Below, one piece after another: positions 50,426 to 61,082 of a stretch of 64,000 nt of DNA. Positions within the stretch are counted from its first letter, which is position 1. Every line of letters starts with the position of its first letter. This DNA comes from Prorocentrum cordatum (Eukaryota > Sar > Dinophyceae > Prorocentrales > Prorocentraceae): positions 158,167 to 222,166 of the forward strand of contig CAUYUJ010009791.1 of NCBI GenBank assembly GCA_963575745.1, written 5' to 3'. Below the pieces are notes generated by a model. That model was not told the DNA's origin. It saw only the letters and a program-made list of their open reading frames with translations, and made no database searches. The translations under genes and the position numbers were made by a program.

Positions 50426-50879
50426 GCTCATTATTGTCCTGGCCTCGGCATCGCTCGGGCAAGTGCATTTCTCTCGGTGAGGACCATCGAGGAGCACCCT
50501 GGATCATCTTGCAACACAAGGAGGCACGCCCGAATCCGAACAGTATGCACAGGGGGTGGGCGTCCGAGCCACGGCACGTCGCCTGTCTTTTCGGCTGCCC
50601 TCTTCCCCCGTTTGCCCTCGCCCTCTCATCTCGCTCCGGGCCTCCCGCCCCCGCCCGCCCTTCCCAACCCGCCTGTTTTTCCTGTGCCCGTCCCCACCCT
50701 CCCCTTCCTCTGGCACGCGACCAGGACACGGAGCGGCAGAGATGGCCTCGCGCCACGCCGTTGTCCGACGCCATCCGATGGTAGGCCTGTGCGGCACGGA
50801 TCTACCATGTATGATGGAAGCGTTGGCTGCCAGCTTGCGTGGACCCCAAGGCGTGCGTTCTAGCATGCCACGGTGTGAG
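50426..50879. other. Unassigned stretch
   Basis: No recognised gene or repeat. Confidence 0.4.
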
Positions 50880-51175
50880 CCAGGCGGTGCCATATACGTC
50901 GTGCAATACATGTGGTGCAAGATGTGCAGTGTAAGCCATGCGTTTCAATCTATGAGGTGCAACCGACGTGGTGCAACGTACAACATATGTGGTGTGAGCC
51001 ACGTGGTGTAAGCTAGGTGGTGCAGGATGTGTGGCGCAATGTATGTGGTGTAAGCTATGTGCTGCGATATGTATGGTGCAACCTATGTGGTGCAGTATGT
51101 TTGTCGTAAGCTATATGGTGTAATGTATGTGGTGCAATCTGCATGGTGCAATCTACGTGGTGCAATCAACCACTT
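50880..51175 (+). repeat. GTGGTGCAATCTATGT tandem repeat
   Basis: Units of about 16-20 bp with alternating GTGGTGCAA and GTGTAAGC forms repeat about 15 times. The same motif is at 53045-53145. Confidence 0.8.
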
Positions 51176-51297
51176 GCTCAATTTGAAGCTGTCCTCTCCA
51201 CTGCTCGTGCAAACATCCCACCCTCCATCCAGCAACTTGGTCGCAAGACCTCTTAAGACCGTGACGGCAGGTACCAAATGGCCTTTGGCACCGGCAC

Positions 51298-51448
51298 CGA
51301 CGATGAAAGCGACGACGACGACGACGGCGACGACGCCGCCGACAACGACTACGACGACGCCGACGACGTCTCCAACGACTTACGACGACGCCAACGACGA
51401 CGACGACGACGACGACGACACCGATCACGACGACGACGACGCCGAGGC

Positions 51449-51501
<53 letters not shown>

Positions 51502-51935
51502 CCGCCGAACGACGACGACGAAGACGACGACGACGTCGCCAACGAAGACGACGACGACGAGGGAGGATGGAGGACGACGACGGCGACAACGACGACAACG
51601 ACGAGGGAGGAGGGAGGACGGCGACGACGCGAACGACGAAGAAGGAGGGAGGACGGCGTCGCCGACGACGAGAACGACGATTGAGGAGGGAAGACGACGA
51701 CGACGACGACGATGACGGCGACGAAATAGGAGGGACGACGACGATACGCCGACGACGGACGACGACGACGACGAGGGAGGAGGGAGGACGACCACGGCGA
51801 CAACGACGACGGAAACGACGACGACGCCGAAGACGACGACGACGACGACGACGAGACAAGACAGAGGACGACGACGGCGACGACGACGACGACGAGGGAG
51901 GCGGGAGGACGGCGACGACGACGACGACGCAAGAG
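51298..51935 (+). repeat. Long (GAC)n tract with GAGGGAGGAGGGAGGA inserts
   Basis: CGACGACGAC runs for about 640 bp, broken every 60-110 bp by a GACGAGGGAGGAGGGAGGAC unit, giving a higher-order period. ORFs read poly-Asp, poly-Arg or poly-Thr. Confidence 0.95.
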
Positions 51936-52830
51936 CTCGCGCGCACGATTTTGTTGAAAGTCCGTGATGCGAAACCCTATGTTTTTGTGTTTCTGTGCGC
52001 ACTAGACTTTGACATCCTTCCGAAACCAAAGGTTTTTGAAGGATTCCGGCATGCGCGCGCGAAGACGCGCGCGCGCATTTCGTCCTCTTTTTGCAGAGGA
52101 TTCTCGCGACGGCACGCGCGCAAGGACGTTCGAAAGATTTCGACATGCGCGCGCGCGAATCCCGTTTGGTAGTTCCCCGATCAGAGCTTGCCTCTCTAGG
52201 GGTGCTAGCGATTTCATTTGGTTAGGTGAGTTGTGCCGCCCATTTCGGTGGCGGGCCTGGGTGCTCGGGTGTCCAAGTGCCCAGGCGCCCCTGTGCCCAG
52301 GTGCCCTGGGACCCTATAGCCCTATAGCCCAGATCTCTTGATAGTCTCATATAGCCCTAGAGCCTTATAGCCCTATAGCCCTAAAGCCCTATAGCCCTAA
52401 TCGCCCTATGCCCCATACAGCCCGATAGCCCTATAGCCACATACCCCTATAGCCTTATAGTCTTATCGCCCTATAGCCCTGTAGCCATACAGCCTCATAG
52501 CCCTATATCCCCATGGCCGTATAGCCCTATGGCCGTGTAGCCCTAAAGCCCTGTAGCCCCAAAGCCCCAAAGACCAATAGCCCTAGAACGAATCGCATTG
52601 GGGGGTTTTCTCCCGTATCATATTTCATGTAAGTATTGCGAAACCGATGGTTTTCTTCAGATTTTGCAAGAGCGCGCGCGTAAGGTTTGTTAGAACATCA
52701 GTGTTGCGAAACCCTGTGTTTGTGTTTGTTTTTTTGGAAACCGAAACCGAAGGTTTTTGAAGGGTTTCGGCATGCGCGCGCGACGACACGCGCGTGTGCA
52801 CTTCGTCCATTGTTTTGCAAGGGATTTCTG
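51931..52830. repeat. ATAGCCCT array flanked by ~170-bp direct repeats
   Basis: Direct repeats at 51931-52112 and 52667-52830 share GCGAAACCCT, GAAACCGAAGGTTTTTGAAG or a close variant, TTTCGGCATGCGCGCGCGA and CTTCGTCC. Both contain alternating GCGCGC runs. Between them 52296-52590 is an array of 8-bp ATAGCCCT units, about 35 copies with variants. No gene is seen. Confidence 0.85.
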
Positions 52831-53044
52831 AAAGCTTGTGATTTTTGATAAACGAGTGTGCGCACATGGTAATTGGTTGCAGAGGATGGCGGGGGGGGTC
52901 GATACCAGTTTGGCTGGGATGGTATGGATTCACAGGTAGGATGGACATTGGGTCAGAATCCTATGTGTTTTGCATCGGTTCCCGGGGGATCTTTAACTCC
53001 GGGGGGGAGGGTGGTAGAACTTGTTATTTGTTGTAGAAAGGAGA

Positions 53045-53230
53045 ATCCATGTGGTGCAATCTATGTTTGGCAACCTATGTGGTGGCAGCTATCTGGTGCA
53101 ATATGTGTGTTGCAATCTGTGTGATGCAAGCTGAGTGTTGCAATGTGTGTGTGCGTGTGTGTGCATGTGTGTGTGTGTGTGTGTCTGTGTTCGTGTGTGT
53201 GTGTGTGTGTGCGTGCGTGTGTGTGTGATG
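53045..53230 (+). repeat. GTGGTGCAATCTATGT repeat leading into (GT)n
   Basis: Six units like those at 50880 are followed by a GTGTGT tract from about 53140 to 53228. Confidence 0.85.
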
Positions 53231-53404
53231 TTCGCATGGTACGTGCAGGGCAGGTGGTGCGGTGGGGTTGCGCTGGTGTGCCCAAAAACTCAGGTCTACT
53301 GTTCTTTTAGCACGCTGCCATCATTATCCTCGCTCTCGTTCTGTACTTCGAGTAGTAGGAGCAGCAGCAGCAGGAGCAGCAAGAGTTGTGGCATGCTCAA
53401 AGAG

Positions 53405-54650
53405 AGCTTGACCTGAGGTGGTCAGGCCAGCTTCGCCCGAGGCATCCTTGAAATTCCGAGCTCGGAGACCCCGCGCGAGAGGTGGAGCCAGCCTTTCAAT
53501 TCTGGGTTCCGAGATGCCGCTCGCGAGGCCGTTCAGTTCGATTCGCTTGGAGTATCCTCGCAACTGTGGTCTCCGAGATGCCGCGCGAGATGTTCAGTCA
53601 GTTTCGCCTGAGACATCCTCGCAACAGGAAAGCCCAGGGATGCCCTGACCTGAGGTCCAGCAAATTCCGCTTGAGACATCCTCGCAACTCTAGGCTCGGA
53701 TATGCCCGGGCCTGAAGTGGTCCAGCCAGCTTCGCCTGTCACATCATCGAACTTATGGGTTCGAGCCTGAGGCATCCTCGCAACTCCCGGCTCACATTTG
53801 CCCTGACCTTGCGTGGTCAACCAATTTCAGCCGGGTTTGCTTGAAACATTCTTCGCAACATGGGGTTTCGTAGATGCCCGGACCTCACGTGGTCTAATTC
53901 GGTTTCGCCCGCGACCTTTTCACCACTCTGGGCTCGGACATGCCCTGACCTGAGGTGATCAAGGCAATTTCGCCCGAGATATCCGCATACCTCGAAGTTC
54001 AATGACGCTCTGGCTCGAGGAGGTGGTCAGGCAATTTTCGGCTGAATCATTCTCCCAATTCTGGGTTCGGACGTGTCACCTGTGAGGCCGTCAGGCCAGT
54101 GTGGCCTGGCGCAGTCCGGCATCTCTGCGTGCGGAGATGCCTTGGCTCGAGGTTGTTTGGGCAGTTTGTGGCCCGAGTTCTCTCTATCCACAGCTCTGGT
54201 CTCTGAGATGCCCTGACCTGAGGAGGTCGACCCGGCTTCGGCTAAGGATTCGTCGCATCTCGGAGCTCAGGGGGCCTTAACCTCGGGTGGTCCAGCATGT
54301 TTCGCTTGAGAAGTCATCGTAATCGTGGTCTCCGAGATGCCGCGCGAGATGTCCAGCCAGTTTCGCCCGAGACATCCTCGCAACAGAAGGTCCAGGGACG
54401 CCCTGACCTGAGGAGGTCCAGCCCATTACGAGACATCCTCGCAACCTTGGGCTCGGATATGCCCTGGCATGATGCGACCCAGCCAGCTTCGCCTGACACG
54501 TCCACGCAAGTCATGGCTTAAAGGTGCAATGACCTCGCATGGTCTGACCATTGCACCTGAGACATCCTCGCAATTCCCGGCTTACAGATGCCCGAAGCTG
54601 ACGTGGTGCAGCCGATTCCAGCCCGGTTCGCTGGTCTCGTTCGGTGGCCA
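53405..54650 (+). repeat. ~64-bp satellite array, about 19 units
   Basis: Each unit contains GACCTGAGGTGGTC, CAG(C/T)TTCGCCTGAGACATCC, TCGCAACTC and GGCTCGGAGATGCCC. GACATCCTCGC-type landmarks at 53612, 53675 and 53740 give spacings of 63 and 65 bp; some units are truncated. Divergence is moderate. Related units occur at 56725-57070 and 58270-58510. Confidence 0.9.
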
Positions 54651-55254
54651 TGATCCGCGGTACGTCGATTGACTGGACGGCACGCGTCGCCGTTTGGGGT
54701 TCCCCCTGATGTAGGACTTCTGTGGGCACTTATTTGAGGCTGGCCTACGTGGTGTGGTCACAAGATTTGGTTCTTGACGACGGCGGTGGTGCCCGTGCCC
54801 CACATTCGACACCTGCTGTGTCGTAGCCGCGGGCAAGTTCGCTGAGGACAAGTTCGTCGAAGACAATTTCGCTAAGGACAAGTTCGTTGCACAAAGTTCG
54901 CTAAGGGCCATTATTCGGCACGCGCGTCCGGCTATCTTTGACTTCTGAGTGTCCTGCTTACTCGCCGCTTCTGTCTCTAGCCGCGGCATTTAGGCGTGTT
55001 GCACCCTTGTGACGGCGCGCGGCTCTCCCGCTTGAGCCCGCGAGCAAAACGTATCCTCACCAGCCGGTTGTTCTTTCTTGTCCTCTCCTGGCGCGCTTAA
55101 TTCAGGCCGCCGCTTGCTCGTTGCGCCCCTGACGCCGCCCGACTTCCCGCGACGCGGCCGCGATCGAAAAATATCCCCACCAGCCCGTCCAGATACAGAT
55201 CGCCAGGCGAGTTGCCTTGATCAGGGAAGTGTAGAAGCATGCAGTGTACCAACC
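54651..55254. other. Unassigned stretch with GACAAGTTCG(C/T) repeats
   Basis: At 54830-54905 AAGTTCGCTGAGGACAAGTT-type units of 21-24 bp repeat four times. CGCGGCTCTCCCGC and a CCTCACCAGC/CCCCACCAGC pair near 55015 and 55168 suggest an older ~130-bp duplication. No gene is recognised. Confidence 0.45.
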
Positions 55255-55830
55255 GCTGTAGAAGTGTTGGAGGCATCTTGAATGACTTGTGGGGTCCTCG
55301 CGGAGCCACTTGGGGCAGTCTTGGGGCCCTCTTGGGGCTCTTTTTCTTGGGGGGGGTAAGGGGCCCTCTTGGGGCTCTTCGGGGGGGGGGGGGGAGGCCT
55401 CTTGGGGCCATCTTGGCCCCCGAGGTTCAAAATGAGCTGGGTGACGGATTCAGACCCCCCCGCCCCATCGGAGGCTCAAACAGTTGTTTCTAGCCCCTTT
55501 GGAGCCGTTCCTAGAGCGCTCTCGGGCGCCATTTCGGGGCCACGTTGGGGCCTCCGGGGCCCATCGGGAGCGATAGGGCGAGAAGACGCACCGCATCAAT
55601 GTTCCATAGGTTTGGGAGCCATTTGGGTCGTTTTGGGGGGGTCCTTGGAGGGCTCGGGGGGCACTTGCAACCATCTCGGATCCGTCTTGAGGCCTCTTGA
55701 ATGTGCGTCGGCGGCGAATATAGAGCCATGTTCGGCTACATTGGGCAATCTTGAAAGCCATCTTGGGCTCTCTGAGGCCTTCTGGAGCCATCGTTGGCCG
55801 TCTCGGGCGTTCTGACCGATCGCGTCCCCC
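55255..55830 (+). repeat. Family P-like CTTGGGG repeat
   Basis: GGGCCCTCTTGGGGCTC units, a G-rich centre at 55380-55395 and TTGGGAGCCATTTGGGTCG parts are of the family P type, but without the landmarks of the 6945 and 57110 copies. Confidence 0.6.
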
Positions 55831-55889
55831 ACAGGTCCAGGGGAGGGGGTAGGGGGATGGGTCAGGTCACCCACCCGCCCGCAAGCCGT

Positions 55890-56600
55890 CTAGCTCACTC
55901 CCACCCGCGCCCCCAGCACATAAGTAACACCCGGACCTGAGCATCGTCTTTGGATGGACACCTATATGGAACCAAACCCGACCCCGGGACGCCTGGGCGA
56001 GGTGCGTCACGCGTGCCACGGGCGCCACGCGCGCCAGGCACCCCTGGTGCCCGAGCGTGCCAGGCAGCCTGGTGCGCCAGATGCGCCACGTGCTTCGAGT
56101 GCGCCAGGTGCGCCGCACACTCCAGCCGCGCCAGGTTCGCCATGTTCGGGGCACGTGCAGAATGCGTCAGGTGCGCCGTCGCACGTGACTGTACACATCG
56201 GGAACCTCGGCCCCCGCAGTCCTGGTCGGAAACCCATGCCCATCACTGTGTCTGGTGGGCTTGCGCACAGCAGGCCACGCGCCACCCCCCCCGCCGTCCC
56301 TGTCAAAAACCATTTGGCAGTGATCGCGGGATGGCCGCGCATGATCCAGATTTAGCCGCGTGTTGCATGTTGTATTGTTTTTTTTGTCAGGGATGGTAGC
56401 CCTGCGCACGGCTGGGAATATGCTGGCACCCCCGCCGTCCTTGTCATCAACAATACAAAGTGCTCGCGTGCCCCAGAGTGCATTTTGCATTGTATTTTGG
56501 AAAGAGATGGTGGGGGGACGCATCGGGTTGGCCGCGCATGCTTCAAATTAGAGTGCGGTGTGTATTTTTTTCGACAGGGATGGCGGAGCCCGGGCCCTCA
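55890..56600 (+). repeat. GCGCCAGG minisatellite and two small foldbacks
   Basis: GCGCCAGGTGCGCC-type units run from 55990 to 56175. At 56290-56397 and 56435-56587, CCGCCGTCC(C/T)TGTCA faces TGTCAGGGATGG, giving two adjacent foldback pieces with GGCCGCGCATG shared. Confidence 0.6.
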
Positions 56601-56724
56601 TCGTGTCGGCATGGTTCCTGGTTGGATGCCGGCCGGGTGGGGGAGGGGATGTATGTTAAAACAGTGGTACACCCTTCCCCTCCCCCGAGCAGGGGAAGGA
56701 AGGGTTTTGGCAGAGAGAAGACAA

Positions 56725-57070
56725 CACATCATTAAACAACCTACGTTCAGAGGTCTGGTGGGATATGGGGTTCATAGATGCCCTGGCCCAACGTGGTTTG
56801 AACCCGTTTCGCTGGAGGCGTCCTCGCAGCTCTGGGCCCGGACATGCCCTGACCTGAGGTGGTCCAGAATTGCTTCGCCCGATACATCCCCGCAGCCCTG
56901 AGCTCAATGAAGCCTTGGCGCGAGGAGGTGAACTGGACGGTTTCGCCAGGCTCATCTTACTCTGGGCTCGGACGTGTCACGGCGGTCGGGCAGTTTTGGC
57001 TTTGGACAGCCTCAGAAACCCCAGGCTTACGTATGGGTTCTCTTTCCCTAGGGCGGTCCAGTCCAGCTTG
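56725..57070 (+). repeat. Fragment of the ~64-bp satellite
   Basis: ACCTGAGGTGGTCCAG, TTCGCCCGATACATCC and CTGGGCTCGGAC identify about five diverged units. Confidence 0.75.
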
Positions 57071-57109
57071 GCTTGGGATATTCGGCCCATCTCGCCAACG
57101 TGATTGGGT

Positions 57110-57700
57110 TATGGGCATGAATTCTAGTCGATGTTCGGTGGGATCTCGTGGGAGGCCTCTCAGGGGCAGGTTTGAGGCTCATGGGGGCCAGTTTGGGGCC
57201 TCGTTGGGGCCTCGTTTGGGCCTCTTGGAGGCCTCTTGTGGCCTCTTGTGGGCTCCTTGGGGTCTCTTGGGCGTCTCTGCGAGCCTCTGGGGGCCTCTTG
57301 GGACGGAATGCACACATGTTCTGTTCGTATTTCCTTCTCTTGGAGCCGTCTTGGGGCCCTCTTGGGTCGTCTTGGGCTTCTCCTGGGCCGTACTGGGGCG
57401 ATCTTAGGCCGTCTTTGGACCCTCTTAGAGGCCTCTTGGACCGTCTCGGGGTGGTCTTGGGGGCCTCTTGGGCCGTCTGGCAGCGTCGGAGAACAGAAAG
57501 GGTGAGAACGCCAACGTCCTTCAAAAACCCCTGGCAAATCCATGATTTGTCCCTTGGGAGTCCTCCGGGAGACCTCTTGGGGCGTCTTGGGGCCTCCTGG
57601 GCCGCCTCGAGGCCATCTCGGGCGTCTTGGGGCGATCGTTCGGCGTCTCGGGGCCCTCTTGGACTGTCTTGGGGTGCCCCCGCGGGGCCCTCATGGGTGG
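57110..57700 (+). repeat. Family P long repeat, copy 2
   Basis: It has the same order of landmarks as 6945-7625: CGATGTTCGGTGGGATCTCG, the CCTCTTGGGGCC core, a CGGAATGCACACATG segment, AACGTCCTTCAAAAACCCC then CATGATTTGTCCC, and GGGGCGATCGTTCGGCG near the end. Confidence 0.75.
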
Positions 57701-58269
57701 CGGCGGAGGAGGAGGAGGAGGAGGAGGAGGAGGAGGAGGAGGAGCAAGAGGAGGAGGAGAGGAGGAGGAGGAGGAGGAGGAGGAGGAGGAGGAGGAGGTG
57801 GAGGAGGAGCCCTTTTGGGGGGGCCCTCTTGGGTCCCCAGAAGTTAGCGCGACCAGGCGCGAGGGAGCCCATAGGGGGCTCGCGCGGAGCCCCGGGGGGC
57901 CAGGCGGCGAGCCCCGCCCGATGTTTGGGATTTTGGGGGGGTCCGGGCCCCTGAAAGACCCCGAGGGGCTCCCCCGACCTGGGCCTACCCCCAGGGCCTA
58001 GCCTAGGGCCCTAGGGCCTACCCCCCAGGCCCAGCCCCCAGGACTGCCCTGGGGCCTGCCCTGGGGCCTGCCCCTGGGGCCTACCCCTGGGCCCATCCCT
58101 GGGGCCTCCCCCCCCCCCCCCCCCCCCCCCTCCCCCTACCCCCGCTCCCCCCCCTCCCCGCTCCCCTCTCCCCCCCCCACCTCCCCCCTTCCCCCCCCCC
58201 CCCTCCTCCCCCCATCCCCCACAGGGATCAGGCAAAGGACCTGAGGACGCCCACTCCGTGCCCGGAGGC
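57701..58269. repeat. GGA tract, then GC-rich and poly-C sequence
   Basis: GGA tracts lie at 57705-57745 and 57755-57810. CCCCAGGGCCTA(G/C)CC units are at 57990-58100 and C-runs of up to 22 at 58108-58205. Confidence 0.75.
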
Positions 58270-58510
58270 ACGGTGGCGGATCGTTGCTTTGCTGGGCTCG
58301 GATGTACCGTGGCCTGGGCTGGTCCAGGCAGTTTTGCCTGAGACATCCTCGCAACTGCTTGGCTTCGAGATGCCGCGCGAGAGGTCCCTAGCCAGTTTCG
58401 CTTGCGAAATCTTCGCGTTTCTGAGCTCAGAGATGCTCTCACCTGAGGTGGTCCTGCCAGTTTTGCCTCAGACATCCCCACAACTCTGGGACACAATCTG
58501 ACCGCAGTTT
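58270..58510 (+). repeat. Fragment of the ~64-bp satellite
   Basis: GTTTTGCCTGAGACATCCTC, GAGATGCCGCGCGAGAGGTC and CACCTGAGGTGGTCCTGCCA represent about three to four units. Confidence 0.8.
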
Positions 58511-58519
58511 CGAAGAAAT

Positions 58520-59420
58520 CGATGCCACGCATGCCTTGGCGACGGGGGGGTGCAAATGGGTGCTCGCACTCCACGATTCCGACCCGACGCACTTTGGCCG
58601 AGCGCGTCAGGGCGGGGAGATTGGGCACGACCACCTGGACGACAATGGCGACCCTTCACTTGAAGAATAGCCGCGTCGTTGGTGGCGGCGTCCACACGGG
58701 ATCGACTTCGAGGCGGTCGAACGACCAGCGCAGATTCAAGTGCACTTCCAGTGGAAGCACACGGTTGACTACTCCATCCCGCGCGCAAGCGCGGAGGCCA
58801 AGGTAGAGTCCGCAACTGTTGTTCCGTCCAGGGAGGGGTTGCGTGCGCACCCCGACTGCCCCCAGTACCGGGAGTTGCTACAGGGGGTTTTACCAGGAAG
58901 TTCGGATGGAACAGTTCGCCGAGCAGGTGAAACGAGAAATTGAGCAGGAGGTCGGGCTTCTCATGGGATTGCGTTGGACTGGGACCGCGTCCGTGGTGGG
59001 CCAGGCAGTTGAGATGACGCAGCTGGTAGAGGATCCAGATGATCGTTTTCTTATTCATTATTTTGCCGATCGGCGCGGGCTCTCGCCCCCCTCCTCCCCC
59101 CCTGGAGTGGATCTGCTGTTTGTTGGCGCCTGTTTTGGGCAGGTGGAGTCTCCGCCCATAGGACAAACTGCTGCAAACAGCCGCACGAAGCAGAGATCCG
59201 GAGCCAGACCCCCCCAATCCCCCCCCCTTCCGTCCAATGTCGACATGCCAAATAAGAAAACGATCACCAGGGAATGCTGCAGCGGTGGTGGGCCGTTGAC
59301 GAGGCGGTTGCCTGGCTCGACACGGCCGTGTCGGACGCGATCCGTGCGTGGACGAACCGCGCGCACGCCCCAGCCGAGTTGCGCGGGCCGCGGGGGGCCG
59401 CCGCCGGGCCAGCCCGCGGG
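58520..59420 (+). mobile_element. LINE-type retroelement 4, endonuclease-to-RT linker fragment
   Basis: On the plus strand one frame gives VHFQWKHTVDYSIPRASAEA then REGLRAHPDCPQYRELLQG, and a second gives YQEVRMEQFAEQVKREIEQE then VGLLMGLRWTGTASVVGQAV and EMTQLVEDPD. After a family C MITE the protein-like reading resumes: LQRWWAVDEAVAWLDTAVSD. This order resembles the linker that follows the endonuclease in dinoflagellate LINEs. No catalytic motif is present. Identification is from remembered family style, not a search, so moderate confidence only. Confidence 0.45.
59038..59267 (+). mobile_element. Family C MITE inside retroelement 4
   Basis: TGATCGTTTTCTTATTCATT and CAAATAAGAAAACGATCA are the inverted ends, the best preserved of the family. 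CCAG is found next to both ends. It keeps one reading frame open, so a long but meaningless ORF crosses it. Confidence 0.85.
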
Positions 59421-59929
59421 GTCGCCCCCCTGCAAGCCAGAGGGAGTGGCGGCATCGGTAGCTCTCGGTTTTCCCAAGAGAGGCAGGCGATGTTGCAGAA
59501 AGTCGCCTCCAGCGCCGCCGCCAACGCGGTCCACGGGCAGCAGACCAGGCAGGGCAGTGCGGGCCAGGAAAGCACCTGCAGCTGCTCTATGTGAGGGGGG
59601 CTGCAGCGCAGCGGGTGCGTTGGAGATCCGGCCGTGGGGGGGGCTGGCCCGCCCCGCAGAGCAGGTTCAGGCCGGTGCGGGCCGCGAGTGGCGCCTGGCA
59701 CAGGCGTGCGGAAGCACACGTGCGGCAGTCGCCCGCAGCGCGCGGTGGAGACGCTGCGGCGGCGCCCGCGCGGAGCTGCGCGAGCGCGCGCAGAGGCGCA
59801 GCCGCAGCGATGCGATGCGCGGCCCCTCACTTAGCGCGGACGGCGCTCGCGTCGAGGCGTGCTATATTGGAGCGGGCGGTGGTTTTTTTTTTTTTTTCTG
59901 TTTGTGGTGTTGTTTGGCAGTTGAGTTTT
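59421..59929. other. Unassigned GC-rich stretch
   Basis: It ends in a T15 run at 59882-59897. No gene is recognised. Confidence 0.4.
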
Positions 59930-60800
59930 TCTGGGGCCGCCAGGTCGCCCGGATGCTTTGCAGCGAAGGGCGCCCGGGGCTGGAAGACGGGAGGGGGGTC
60001 GGGCAAGGGCGGAGCGCGAGGGCATGTGCGAGTGCATGTGCGGGGGTTGCACGGATTTCCGCGCCTCCTGTCGGAGACCTAGAGGTTGACACCAACACCA
60101 ATATCGGCGTTGTGCCTCCACCGAGGGAAGAATTTCCCAATCTCGGTGATGGTGGTAATATTCTGGCTTCCTAGGCGGCCGAAAGATTACCACCAACACC
60201 GAATTCTAGGATAATCCTTCCCTGGTGGAGGCAACCCCCTGTGTTGGTGATGGTGTCAATTTCCAAGCCTCCAATCCTGGTGCATTTTCGCGCCGTGCGT
60301 GGCATGGACGTGCTCGCGGAGCGTCCGCGAAGAGCGCGGCTTCCCAGGCCAGCGAGCCACGTGCGCTCAGAAGGGCAAAAGTCGCAGGCCTAGAGATTGA
60401 CCCAACACCAATATCGGCGCTGTTCCTCCACCGAGGGAAGAAAGGTCCCGATCTCGGTGATGGTCGTAATATTTTGGCTTCCAAGGTGGCCGAAATATTA
60501 CCACCAACATCGAAATCTAGGATCATCTCCCCCCTGTGGAGGCAGCCCCCTTGTCTTGGTGTTGGTGCCCATTTCCAGGCCTCCAAAAAAGCACCCGAAA
60601 GACAGTAGACGTGACAGTGGGAGACGAGGAGGAGGCGGCGCAGTTTGAGGCCCAAGCCACCAGAAGGCCCAGAAGTCCGCACAACCCCCGCACATGCCCT
60701 CGCACATGCCCCCTGCACACCCCTCTCTCGTTTCCAGATCCAGGCGCTTTCCCGCGCAACGCTGCGGGCTGATGGGGTGCGACGTCCGCGTTGGCATTGG
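59930..60800. repeat. Large inverted repeat enclosing a tandem MITE pair
   Basis: 59999-60060 (GAGGGCATGTGCGAGTGCAT, GTGCGGGGGTTGCACGGA) is the complement of 60670-60725. Inside are two copies, 60077-60270 and 60387-60582, of a foldback with arms CCTAGAGGTTGACACCAACA and TGTTGGTGATGGTGTCAA, CCTCCACCGAGGGAAG and CTTCCCTGGTGGAGGC, and an inner TCGGTGATGGTGGTAATATT hairpin. Confidence 0.8.
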
Positions 60801-60911
60801 GTCGAGGCCGCGCCCTTGGCCAGCGTGGCGCTGGCCGGCCGGCGGTGAACGTGCCTCCTTGCCAAACTGTCAACCAGTGCGGTCTCCCAGACCAGCTGCA
60901 GCAACGTTTAT

Positions 60912-61082
60912 CGGCCATGCGCAGAAGGGGGTATGGGGGAGGGGGGAAGGCTTCTTAGAAGCACCCCTGCTTCTTAGAAGGCGCGGGCCTTATCTTCAGA
61001 TGTAAGGCCCGCGCCTTCTGAGAAGCAGCCTCCTGCTAAGAAGCCTCCCCCCTCCCCCATACCCCCCTCTGCGCGTGGCCGA
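60912..61082. mobile_element. Family G foldback, best preserved palindrome
   Basis: CGGCCATGCGCAGAAGGGGG and CCCCCCTCTGCGCGTGGCCG bound a palindrome of about 170 bp; GAAGGCGCGGGCCTTA and TAAGGCCCGCGCCTTC flank a TCTTCAGATG loop near 60995. Confidence 0.85.

Noticed and set aside
52296-52590. ATAGCCCT array as a telomere
   Set aside because: The unit differs from the TTTAGGG-type telomere, it is internal, and it is flanked by direct repeats.
53405-54650. Regular repeat array considered as CRISPR
   Set aside because: Units are contiguous and diverged with no unique spacers, and the genome is eukaryotic.
58819-60174. 451-codon plus-strand open frame
   Set aside because: Only the first part is LINE-like; the rest runs through a family C MITE and GC-rich sequence in one frame by chance.
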